Shown piece after piece: positions 34,312 to 41,718 of a DNA stretch of 41,718 nucleotides. A program made the position numbers and the translations under genes. The DNA lies in assembly GCA_018993265.1 (NCBI GenBank), contig JAGKSW010000053.1:1-41718 (forward strand), in the 5' to 3' direction. Every line of letters begins with the position of its first letter. The stretch's first letter is position 1. Source of the stretch: Nostoc sp. TH1S01. Its GTDB lineage: Bacteria; Cyanobacteriota; Cyanobacteriia; Cyanobacteriales; Nostocaceae. A model generated the notes under the pieces. That model did no database searches. It saw only the letters and a program-made list of their open reading frames with translations, and was not told where the DNA came from.

Positions 34312-36486
34312 TCAGAAAGATAAAAACTTTAAATGTTCTCCTTGTTGAGATAGGAAAGTTTCTAGTGTTCCTTGTAATTGGACTTGACCTTTATCTAGCA
34401 TGACAATCCAATCAGCACGAGACACTACGCTAGGACGATGAGTAATCAAAATTGTGGTTTTACCTTTGCGGGATGCTAACAGCCGATCTAAAACTTGTGC
34501 TTCACTTACAGGGTCAAGTCCGGCTGTGGCTTCGTCTAATATTAATATAGGTGGATTTGTGAGAAGTCCTCTGGCGATCGCTAATCTTTGTCGTTGTCCA
34601 CCAGAGAGATTAGCACCAAATTCTCCTAAAACAGTTTGATAATTATTAGGTAATTGACTAATAAAACTATCTGCATCCGCAATCTGACAAGCTTTGACAA
34701 TTTCCTCAAAGGTAATATGAGGAGTTCCTAAACGAAAATTATCTACAATTGAACGACTCCAAAAATGCGGTTCTTGCGGCACATAAACTACCTGTTGGCG
34801 TAAACAATCCAGTGCAATGTCTTGAATGTTATAAAAACCAATGCGGATATTTCCCGAATTTAACTCATACAAACCAGCAATGAGTTTTGCTAAAGAACTT
34901 TTTCCACAACCTGATTTGCCAATCAATGCAATCACATTTCCACCAGGAAGTTTCAAAGAAAATTCTTCTAACAAATCAACTCTCCCAGCATGATGAAAAG
35001 TAACTTGCGAAAACCGAATATCTGCATCAGCAGGTATTTGCACCGTTGGTTTTTGACTCCCACCAACTACTTCTGGTGTTGCTTCAATTACTTCTAAAAG
35101 CCGCGAGACAGCAGTTTGCGATCGGAAATATTCATCGCCAAAGCCAACTAAAGAGTTAATTAAATTCAAGACATTGACTTGTAACGCATTAAAAGCCAAT
35201 ATTTGCCCAATGCTTAATTGCCCTTGAATTACTAATATACTACCTAGTCCTAATAAAACTACTCCACCAATAGTAGAAATTAATCTCGCAACAGTACCGT
35301 TAATAATACCAATTTGAATAGTACTGAAAGTTAGATGCGCCAAACGACCAAAGCGGCTTTGAAATTCATCCCAAAATTGAGGAGCAGCATTAGTCGTTTT
35401 AATTACCTGTGCGCCTTTAAATGTTTCTACCAACACACCTTGATTTTCTGCCCCCAAAACCAACAAACTACGAGTTTTTTGTTGGAGAATTGGCAAAAAA
35501 GGTAAAGTAGATGCAGTCATTAATAAAGCAACCAAGATAACTGCTAGTGTGAGAGTCCAGCTATAAAACAGCATGATGCTGAAAGAAATTACCGCAATGA
35601 AAAACTGACTGGGTAACAGAATTACTATTTGCGATACTAACTGATTGATTTCATCAATATCGCGCAATCGGCTAGAAATTTCGCCACTGCGGCGCGATTC
35701 ATAATAACTCAACGGTAACTGAAGAATTTTCCGCGCAAACTCCATTACTAGTCCTAATTGCAACCGTTGACCAAAATGAGCAATCATCATCGACTGTACA
35801 GCTTGCAAACTACTACTAAATAAGCTGGTAATCACAACGGCTGAGACAATAACAACTAGTAATTGAGTATCTCCTCGTACTAAAACATCATCTGTCAATA
35901 GTTGCAGCAAAACCGGACTACCAAGCGCCAGTACACCTAAAACAATATTGATTAGTAATACCTGACTTAATAAATTCCGATAAGGCCATACACGCTGAAA
36001 AAAGCGTCCTATACCCTGCTTTGGTTCTTCTTGAAACTGGACAAAAAAGCGAGTCAGGTCTGGCTCTAATAAGAGCATGACTCCATTCCATGCAATAGCT
36101 AATTCTTCGCGGCTAATATAACGTAAGCCTGTAGCCGGATCACCAATTACATACTTTTTCCCTCGCTTACCGTACAGCACAACCCAGTGATAACCACGCC
36201 AATGAATAATGGCGGGTAAATGGATTTCTGTAATTCTATCCATGATGGCTGGTGAGGCTTTGACGGCTCTAGCATTAAATCCCAACGTCTCAGATCCGCG
36301 TTTTAATCCTAGTAAAGTTGTGCCTAACTGTCCAGTTCCTACCGCTTCTCGACTTTTACTCATACTCAAGAAGCGTCCATAATGTTTGCAAATGGAAACC
36401 AGACAAGCTGCTCCACAATCTTCTTCACTGGATTGTAAAACACACTGGTATTTTTTTTGGTGTTTAAATTTGAATAGACCAAACAT
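34312..36486 (-). CDS. Peptidase-containing ABC exporter (C39 domain, HlyB/PCAT type)
   Basis: The 724-residue protein unites three parts. The N-terminal C39 cysteine peptidase (about 10-150) has C24 in EEDCGAAC, H100 in RGYHWVVL and D116 in IGDPATG, a complete catalytic triad. The six-helix ABC membrane domain lies at about 165-450. The C-terminal ATPase has Walker A GKSGCGKSS, signature LSGGQRQR and Walker B ILILDEATAGLD. Such transporters cut double-Gly leaders from peptide substrates and export the cores. Since the catalytic Cys is present, it should be a processing transporter, unlike HlyB. The HlyD-like partner is directly upstream (86 nt), and precursor genes flank both. A TolC-like outer-membrane channel is not in the window. 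Confidence 0.95.
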   Translation of the reverse strand: MFGLFKFKHQKKYQCVLQSSEEDCGAACLVSICKHYGRFLSMSKSREAVGTGQLGTTLLGLKRGSETLGFNARAVKASPAIMDRITEIHLPAIIHWRGYHWVVLYGKRGKKYVIGDPATGLRYISREELAIAWNGVMLLLEPDLTRFFVQFQEEPKQGIGRFFQRVWPYRNLLSQVLLINIVLGVLALGSPVLLQLLTDDVLVRGDTQLLVVIVSAVVITSLFSSSLQAVQSMMIAHFGQRLQLGLVMEFARKILQLPLSYYESRRSGEISSRLRDIDEINQLVSQIVILLPSQFFIAVISFSIMLFYSWTLTLAVILVALLMTASTLPFLPILQQKTRSLLVLGAENQGVLVETFKGAQVIKTTNAAPQFWDEFQSRFGRLAHLTFSTIQIGIINGTVARLISTIGGVVLLGLGSILVIQGQLSIGQILAFNALQVNVLNLINSLVGFGDEYFRSQTAVSRLLEVIEATPEVVGGSQKPTVQIPADADIRFSQVTFHHAGRVDLLEEFSLKLPGGNVIALIGKSGCGKSSLAKLIAGLYELNSGNIRIGFYNIQDIALDCLRQQVVYVPQEPHFWSRSIVDNFRLGTPHITFEEIVKACQIADADSFISQLPNNYQTVLGEFGANLSGGQRQRLAIARGLLTNPPILILDEATAGLDPVSEAQVLDRLLASRKGKTTILITHRPSVVSRADWIVMLDKGQVQLQGTLETFLSQQGEHLKFLSF

Positions 36487-36572
36487 GATTGTTATGGGGA
36501 GTGGTGAGTTGGGAGTTGGGAGTAGTGTTTTTGTTTCCTTTTAGACTTCACAGTTCACACTTCAGACTTTGT

Positions 36573-38399
36573 TTAAATATCTGTAATTAATCTGGCTTTT
36601 CGCAGAATGAACTGCATAACTGTTTCTTGGCGGGAAATGATATCAGCGCGTCCTTCCATTCCTGGTTTGAGATGACACTGGCGATCGCCTCTACCAACAG
36701 ATAAAGTTTGCGGTACAATTGTCACTTCATAAGCTGGCGCTGGTTGTACAGTCGCAGTCGGTAATGTAGCGTTTTTTTCTACAGCTAAAGCATCGGGTGC
36801 AACTGTGGTTACAGTACCCTTGAGTGTGCCGTAATCTGGATAAGGACAAGCAGAAACCTGCATCTGCACTTGCTGATTTGCTTTTACCTTATCGATATCT
36901 TGTGCGGGTACTCTGGCTTTGATTTGCAATGGTGCATCTAGAGGTGCAATCTGCGCGATCGCTTCACTAGGCTGTACAACTTGTCCAGGGTTGCGTAAAT
37001 TAAATTGCAACAAAATTCCATCAGTCGGTGCGCGAATCACAGTTTTGTTCAAGTCAGTTTCGGTTTGTTGTAGTTCTTTTTGCGTGGTGTCTACTTGTTT
37101 TTGAAATTCTACGCGCTGTTGGAGTAAAGTTTCTCTTTCTTTTTTCAAAGCAGCTAAATCTGCTTGTTTCTTGGCTTGTTCTTGCTGGATTCTTGCTATT
37201 GCCGCAACTACAGGCGAATCACTCGGATTGATGGCAGTTTTCACCTTGATTAAGTTTGTTTCGGCAATTGTGAGAGCTTGGTCTTTTTCTTCTAAACTAT
37301 TTTTCGCGTTGGCTTTGGCTTGTTCTAATTTAGTTTCCGCCACTTTAATAGCTTGTTCTTTTTCTTCTAGGCTATTTTTCGCGTTTTCTTGAGCTTGTGC
37401 CAGTTTCGCTTTTGCCGAAATTACCGCTTGTTCTTTTTCTTCCAAAAGATTTTTCGTGTTGGCTTTGGCTTGTGCTAACCTAGCTTCCGCAGATTTAACC
37501 GCTTGAATTTTTTCTTCAAATAAATTCAGTGGCACAGCTCCTAATGCGACTATCGGCTGTAAGCGATCGCGTTGTAACTTAGCCATCTGCAAGGCGGCTT
37601 CTGCTTCTTGCACTGTAGTTTCTAAGAGTTGTTCGCGCTGCAATCTGTCTTTTTGCCTTTGCGCTATATTTAAGGCTGTTTCCGCTTCTTGCACAGTGGA
37701 TTGTAATAATTTTTCGCGCTGCAAGCGATCGCGTTGTACTCTCGCTAAAGCCAAGGCGGCTTCAGTTTCTTGGACAGACGTAGTTATGAGTTTTTCTCGC
37801 CGTAATCGGTCTTTTTGTAACTTTGCAATAGTTAACGCTGATTCAGCTTGCGTCATTTCCGCTAAAGCTTTAATTCGCTCATCTTGATAGTTGCGTTCAG
37901 TACCACTTAACTCCGCTTGCGCCGCTAAAATTGTCCGATTCATGAATTCAGTTTGCGCCGCCAGTTGAATATTAATTTCACTCAGTTGAGCATCAATTTG
38001 ACCAAGTTGTAATTTGCTCTTTTGAATGGTGTTTTGTAGCTGACTTTTTTGATTCTGAAGCCGAGAATTATCAAGGTAGGCGATCGCTTGGCCTTGTTTG
38101 ACTATCTGATTATCTTTAGCATCGATTTTGAGTACAGTTCCAGTAATCGCCGACTCCACAACTTTTAGTTCCCCTAAAGGTCTAATTGTTGCCGGAACTT
38201 TAACTGTGACATTGTACTTGAGAATCGCAGATAAAGTCACTGTCAGCACAAAAATACTGATCATTACGCTCCCAGCAACATTGATCCATTTACCAATACT
38301 GGGGATAAATTCATTGACATCAAATACAGGGAGTTGTTCTGGATTCAGGTCATTAAAACTATTACCAGCATAGTTTTCCTGAGCTTGTAAGAAATTCAC
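36573..38399 (-). CDS. HlyD-family periplasmic adaptor with expanded coiled coil
   Basis: The 608-residue membrane-fusion protein links the inner-membrane ABC exporter to an outer-membrane channel. It has a short cytoplasmic N-terminus, one transmembrane helix (about 42-62), a biotinyl-lipoyl half-motif (VESAITGTVLKIDAKDNQIV), a very long alpha-helical hairpin (about 110-460), then the second lipoyl half (VIRAPTDGILLQFNLRNPGQ) and the beta-barrel domain. The hairpin contains tandem repeats: about four units of 27 residues with KDRL-x-REKLL-x-x-x-VQE, then about four of 25 residues with NAKNSLEEKEQA. These make it longer than the roughly 450-500 residues usual for the family. It precedes the C39 exporter gene and is surely co-transcribed. 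Confidence 0.93.
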   Translation of the reverse strand: MNFLQAQENYAGNSFNDLNPEQLPVFDVNEFIPSIGKWINVAGSVMISIFVLTVTLSAILKYNVTVKVPATIRPLGELKVVESAITGTVLKIDAKDNQIVKQGQAIAYLDNSRLQNQKSQLQNTIQKSKLQLGQIDAQLSEINIQLAAQTEFMNRTILAAQAELSGTERNYQDERIKALAEMTQAESALTIAKLQKDRLRREKLITTSVQETEAALALARVQRDRLQREKLLQSTVQEAETALNIAQRQKDRLQREQLLETTVQEAEAALQMAKLQRDRLQPIVALGAVPLNLFEEKIQAVKSAEARLAQAKANTKNLLEEKEQAVISAKAKLAQAQENAKNSLEEKEQAIKVAETKLEQAKANAKNSLEEKDQALTIAETNLIKVKTAINPSDSPVVAAIARIQQEQAKKQADLAALKKERETLLQQRVEFQKQVDTTQKELQQTETDLNKTVIRAPTDGILLQFNLRNPGQVVQPSEAIAQIAPLDAPLQIKARVPAQDIDKVKANQQVQMQVSACPYPDYGTLKGTVTTVAPDALAVEKNATLPTATVQPAPAYEVTIVPQTLSVGRGDRQCHLKPGMEGRADIISRQETVMQFILRKARLITDI

Positions 38400-38981
38400 T
38401 GTATTGCACCTTGTGTTGAGAATTGATGTATAAACTCAATTAGTGGTGGGTTTGAATTTCCCACTAATTGATGCTGACTCCTGAATTCTTTTTCAATTAG
38501 TGATGCTTACCATAAGCACTACTACATAATTTGATTGCAAATCCCAGACATTAAAAAAATAACTATCGGTGGTAATAAGTCAAAAGGAATAGTCAGCTAA
38601 ATTTCGATTTTGATGAAAACCCGAATTTAAATACCAAGCAAATTTTAGATTTTTTCTAGTCAGGCGATCGCTCAACGTTATTCATAAATTAATTACCTTT
38701 ATCAAAAGCGACCAACATCATCGCAAATAATCCTTTATAATCAGTTATGGGGGACGAGAAAAGTGTGCCAAGCAATCACAGCAATAGCTTTTCTCATATC
38801 TCTAACGCAGGCAAAGTGGAGAGAAAACAGAGGAGAATGCTCAGACTCCCTCAAAAACCTCACTTACATTGAGCGAGTAATAACTATCTCCTCTCCCCTC
38901 TTCTTAATTTGGTCAAAATAATTAACCAAACTGATTTTAAAAGTAAAAGAATTTATTGTTAGCTCTATTGTTTGGCATAAT
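38400..38981. other. Intergenic region upstream of the exporter operon
   Basis: Between precursor B and hlyD-like lies a gene-free stretch. CAATTAGTG and CACTAATTG-type short inverted repeats occur at 38437-38471. A copy of the AAGTGAGG motif on the minus strand at 38858-38865 is not followed by a credible precursor frame. It presumably holds the promoter of the hlyD/ABC operon. Confidence 0.45.
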
Positions 38982-39263
38982 TTAATTTAGCACTACAGAA
39001 CTATTAACTGCTGTTGCCAGAGAAGAACTGTCTAAAGGATTAATCGATAATGAAGACTCTGCACTACTCTGGAAATTAGCACGCTGAGTATATGTCTTGG
39101 CAATAATAGTTTGATTTTGATTAGTTTTACTCATTGTTGTTTTTGTAAAACTTTGCTCAAAATTGCTGTAGTTTGTCTGAAAATCAACTCCGCCTGTCAT
39201 TAACTCTTGCTGTTGATGAACTAACTCAATCAACAAATCAGATTCAATGATTTGAAGTGACAT
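38982..39263 (-). CDS. Double-glycine leader precursor peptide, Asn/Ser/Thr-rich core (precursor B)
   Basis: Translation from ATG 39263 gives 93 residues. The leader reads MSLQIIESDLLIELVHQQQE then LMTGG, with cut site GG at about 24-25. The core of about 68 residues is Asn/Ser/Thr/Gln-rich (SFTKTTMSKTNQNQTIIAK) and lacks Cys. An upstream GTG would add five residues but overlaps the ribosome-binding motif AAGTGAGG, so the ATG is preferred. The leader is nearly the same as that of precursor A (SDLLIEL..QQQEL), while the cores differ completely, a typical sign of co-processed substrates. No modification enzyme is nearby, so the exported product may be unmodified. Confidence 0.75.
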   Translation of the reverse strand: MSLQIIESDLLIELVHQQQELMTGGVDFQTNYSNFEQSFTKTTMSKTNQNQTIIAKTYTQRANFQSSAESSLSINPLDSSSLATAVNSSVVLN

Positions 39264-39653
39264 AATTTTTAACCTCACTTCTGAAATAAAGCAGCAAAGA
39301 ATTCTAGTAATTCATGTATATGTGCAATCTTTTCTCTAACAAGTTGAAAAAATCACACAATAGCTTCTAGCATTATCAATGCTGACTTCCAAAGAGAAAA
39401 CCAAGCAGCTATCAAATTGCTCATCACCACAGCGATCGCTCTAGCTAGCTGTGCCATACTCAAAATTTGAGCAAGTTAGATTCTGCAATACTGTGTAAAT
39501 TATTCCAAAAATTGCAGATGAGTAGAAGTAGATGTTTGAATTACCTCTACATCCCACTCCCAGCCTATATTAATGAAGCGTTCTGGTATGACATCATAAT
39601 TCTCTTGGCTTTTTATGGGAATGGTTGAGACTAGCTAAATATTATTAGTACAA
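39264..39653. other. Intergenic region between precursors A and B
   Basis: No gene is seen. It begins, on the minus strand, with the AAGTGAGG ribosome-binding motif for precursor B. AGCTAGCT at 39443-39450 is a small palindrome next to a GCGATCGC site. Nothing else is recognised. Confidence 0.45.
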
Positions 39654-40022
39654 TCATGGTAGACGAGTACTACCGATACTAACTGGGCTACTTCCACTCA
39701 CTCCATTTTGTATGCCTACGGAAGATTCTGTCACAGCATTTGAACCATTGAAAGTTGGTGCAGAACCCAAAGCACCAACTGTCGGTATAGATGGTGCGCC
39801 CAATACCAAAAAATCTTGAGCAGCAGTATTAACTGCCGCAGATGTGCCAATAGAGTTGGCAATGCTACCATTAGGGCCAGAGAATGTTAGCCCTTGTAAA
39901 TTAGCAAGTCTGTTGGCAAAATTAGTGCCAGCTAACCTAAAGTCTGCACTACCAGCAACTAATTCTTGTTGTTGATCGGGTAACTCGATCAACAAATCTG
40001 ATACAAATATTGGACGTGACAT
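39654..40022 (-). CDS. Double-glycine-type leader precursor, Gly/Ser/Ala-rich core (precursor A)
   Basis: From ATG 40022 the product has 122 residues. The leader reads MSRPIFVSDLLIELPDQQQE then LVAGS, with AG instead of GG at the expected cut (about 24-25). The core of about 97 residues is rich in Gly, Ser, Ala and Asn (SIGTSAAVNTAAQDFLVLG), contains no Cys and is longer than usual bacteriocins. The AAGTGAGG motif 9-10 nt before the ATG fixes the start, since the upstream in-frame GTG lies in that motif. It is the most distal gene of the export locus. It could equally be a small secreted surface or signalling protein. Confidence 0.72.
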   Translation of the reverse strand: MSRPIFVSDLLIELPDQQQELVAGSADFRLAGTNFANRLANLQGLTFSGPNGSIANSIGTSAAVNTAAQDFLVLGAPSIPTVGALGSAPTFNGSNAVTESSVGIQNGVSGSSPVSIGSTRLP

Positions 40023-40334
40023 GATTGTTAGCCTCACTTACGTTTGGTGGGTTGACCACCTAAGTACCCAACTATAAGCACTGTTTGTCAGGAAATCATA
40101 AATCTATAGATAGAAATCAAAACTTTAGTTTTACTACTGGAAGTAGATATAAAAAAAACTTCTATGTGTTCTAGATATCCTAGTATCATACGAGGAAAAA
40201 TAGTAAATCCTGCTGAATAATTACTGTAGAGATGTAGGTTTTGCTTTCCCGCAGGGTACGGTCGTTCGATTTTACATTTGATTAATATAAAGTTTGTTGC
40301 TTGTCAACTCATATTAGCTAACTTCTTTCTCAAT
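40023..40334. other. Intergenic region upstream of precursor A
   Basis: Precursor A's AAGTGAGG motif lies at about 40032-40039 on the minus strand. The remainder to the phytol-kinase-like stop is AT-rich, with TTTGCTTTCCCGCAGGGTACGG (a dispersed motif, 40241-40262). It must contain the precursor A promoter, which I cannot define. Confidence 0.4.
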
Positions 40335-41039
40335 CTAGTTAGCTGATAAAAGTTGCATTAATACAAAGGCTAGGCTGGCGCTACCTAAAGGAACGGTTAA
40401 ATTATCAATACCCAAAAAAGAAACAGCTTCTAAACCAGTAGCTGCGATCGCCACAGCCAATGATACCACCCAAATTTGCCAGATATTTCCTTGTACACCC
40501 AGTAAAATCAAACTACTCACCATGTAACTAGCTAGCATCATCGCCAAAGAGCCTTCCCAGCTTTTACTGGCCCCAAAGACTTTATACTTATGTTTGCCAA
40601 AGCGTTGACCAACCAATGCTGCTAGACCATCTCCCCAAGTCATCACCATAATTCCAATTGCAGCATATTGGGGTTGTTGCAAATACCAGAACCAGGCAAC
40701 TAGAATACCAAAACTCACAGCATAAAAAAACGTTCCTAAGCTTTGGCGACCAACACTGTTAATCCCCGGAAGAATCGGTAATCGATAGGATAACAAGGTG
40801 ACAATACTCGCTAGAATCGAAGCTGTAATGCCTACACTCGCCGGGATATCTAGCCACCAAGCTAGTAGAATTACATTGCCAGTGCCAATATGCACTATTT
40901 TCCTGATTATTTCTGAATCATCCGCAAAGCGACTTACCACCCATGAAACTAGGAGGATAAGCAACACCCAAACTGCAACTATGGTAATTTGCAGCCACAA
41001 AGGTGGAATTGATGTTAGACCAGGAATCAGAATTAACAA
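40335..41039 (-). CDS. Phytol/polyprenol kinase-like membrane protein
   Basis: The 234-residue, about seven-helix protein belongs to the CTP-dependent prenol kinase family (dolichol, phytol and farnesol kinases; VTE5-like). Diagnostic segments are [20 protein letters not shown] near residues 42-61 and [20 protein letters not shown] near 132-151, with [15 protein letters not shown] immediately after. In photosynthetic organisms phytol kinase phosphorylates phytol released from chlorophyll, allowing reuse for tocopherol or chlorophyll. Phosphatidate cytidylyltransferase-like folds are related, but the WGDGLA and KSWEGS motifs favour a prenol kinase. Its start is 62 nt from the divergent yidD gene. 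Confidence 0.85.
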   Translation of the reverse strand: MLILIPGLTSIPPLWLQITIVAVWVLLILLVSWVVSRFADDSEIIRKIVHIGTGNVILLAWWLDIPASVGITASILASIVTLLSYRLPILPGINSVGRQSLGTFFYAVSFGILVAWFWYLQQPQYAAIGIMVMTWGDGLAALVGQRFGKHKYKVFGASKSWEGSLAMMLASYMVSSLILLGVQGNIWQIWVVSLAVAIAATGLEAVSFLGIDNLTVPLGSASLAFVLMQLLSAN

Positions 41040-41101
41040 GGATTTTACACGCTAGACAGTTTTTACCCTTGTTTCTAATTTATAAGATTTGGGCAACAGA
41101 A

Positions 41102-41392
41102 ATGAAACTATTATTCATTTGGCTAATTCGGGGTTACAGAATGTTTATCTCGCCGTTGTTTCCTCCAACTTGCCGCTTTCAGCCAACTTGTTCTATGTAC
41201 GCTATCCAAGCAATTGAGAGGTTTGGAGTAGTGCGCGGTGGCTGGATGGCAATTCGGCGCATCTTGCGTTGTCATCCATTTCACCCTGGTGGTTATGACC
41301 CAGTACCAGAAATAGCACCATCAGTAAAGCAGGAAAATTGTTGTCATCCCACTCTCTTGAATTCTGAAGATAAAGGGACTTCCAAGAAATAA
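41102..41392 (+). CDS. yidD: Membrane protein insertion efficiency factor YidD
   Basis: YidD is a small membrane-associated protein that assists YidC in inserting inner-membrane proteins. From ATG 41102 the 96-residue product has [20 protein letters not shown], then the family's cysteine motif [11 protein letters not shown], and the C-terminal [23 protein letters not shown]. These three conserved Cys and the HPGGYDP end identify it. The open frame extends upstream to 41003 but overlaps the divergent kinase gene, and the family starts at this Met. After the core there is a variable tail of about 25 residues. The usual bacterial neighbours (rnpA, rpmH, yidC) are not nearby. Confidence 0.93.
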   Translation: MKLLFIWLIRGYRMFISPLFPPTCRFQPTCSMYAIQAIERFGVVRGGWMAIRRILRCHPFHPGGYDPVPEIAPSVKQENCCHPTLLNSEDKGTSKK

Positions 41393-41718
41393 ATCTGATT
41401 TGAAACAAAAATTGAGATTTTAACTTATGATATGCTTCAGAGATGAGTATCCAGTTTATAGTTCACTTTTAATATTCAAGTTTTTTTACTAATAATGATT
41501 ATCGTGTAGGGGATAAACAGACTGTTAAAAGCGACTTTTGTATCAAGCCGAAGGCTTGATAATCATTATTATTCAGCTACGATTTGAGGTTAGCGATCGC
41601 TTAACAACAGAGCGATTGCTTGGACAATGAAATATTTGATTTTTACTTATATATCTACTAAAACAAAATTTTGAACCATAACATGGGCATTTGAACCATA
41701 ATTTGGCTCTTGGCAACT
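41393..41718. other. Right-edge intergenic region with nested inverted repeats
   Basis: AATAATGATTATC (41491-41503) and GATAATCATTATT (41558-41570) are a perfect 13-bp inverted pair. Within them ATCAAGCC-GAA-GGCTTGAT (41542-41560) is a strong hairpin. TTGAACCATAA is repeated 20 nt apart at 41671 and 41691, up to the window edge. No gene is recognised. Confidence 0.5.

Noticed and set aside
38840-38866. Fifth precursor gene suggested by an AAGTGAGG motif
   Set aside because: No ATG at the right distance, and the downstream frame has no double-Gly leader.

Overview
The window reads as chromosome of a filamentous, probably heterocyst-forming cyanobacterium (Nostocales; Nostoc/Calothrix/Tolypothrix-like). 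Grounds: many GCGATCGC (HIP1) palindromes, an aerobic Mg-protoporphyrin cyclase (acsF), an SbtA/SbtB bicarbonate system, a tmRNA with a cyanobacterial-type tag, cyanobacteria-restricted families (DUF4327, DUF2996), and scattered heptanucleotide tandem repeats of the kind described from heterocystous species. No tRNA, rRNA or CRISPR array was recognised.

Layout. 0.2-5.5 kb: a GNAT acetyltransferase, a mosaic repeat, then an inorganic-carbon uptake island: a decayed bicA (SulP bicarbonate transporter) 5' fragment, a MITE-like element, sbtA, sbtB and a CPA2 Na+/H+ antiporter. 5.6-9.1 kb (minus): a cupin translationally coupled to a PlsY-like/PEP-synthase-like fusion, and a 46-residue membrane protein. 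9.5-14.5 kb: SGNH hydrolase, a 1.4 kb gap, a LabA-like NYN protein, and an OmpR-type regulator/histidine kinase pair. 14.6-17 kb: small proteins and PPK2. 17.4-20.35 kb: a NACHT NTPase with a pentapeptide tail, followed by a heptad-repeat ORF broken by one stop codon. 20.7-25.2 kb: MarC, a truncated Uma2 gene, tmRNA, threonine aldolase, a DUF2996 protein and a small secreted protein. 25.5-32 kb: a TPS-domain adhesin, acsF, a small secreted protein and uvrC. 32-33.3 kb: repeats and a kinase/cyclase deletion remnant. 33.5-40 kb (minus): a peptide export locus with a HlyD-type adaptor, a C39-peptidase ABC exporter and four double-glycine-type precursor genes. 40.3-41.4 kb: a phytol/polyprenol kinase-like gene and yidD.

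How the genes work together. SbtA imports bicarbonate with Na+, SbtB gates it, and the adjacent antiporter could maintain the Na+ gradient. In the peptide locus, the C39 domain should trim the precursors at the double-Gly-like site while the ABC/HlyD pair, with a TolC-like channel encoded elsewhere, exports them. Observations most worth following are the sbtB tail duplicated in frame beyond its stop, an A8 tract separating leader and core of one precursor, the NACHT/heptad-repeat pair, and the PlsY/PEP-synthase fusion.
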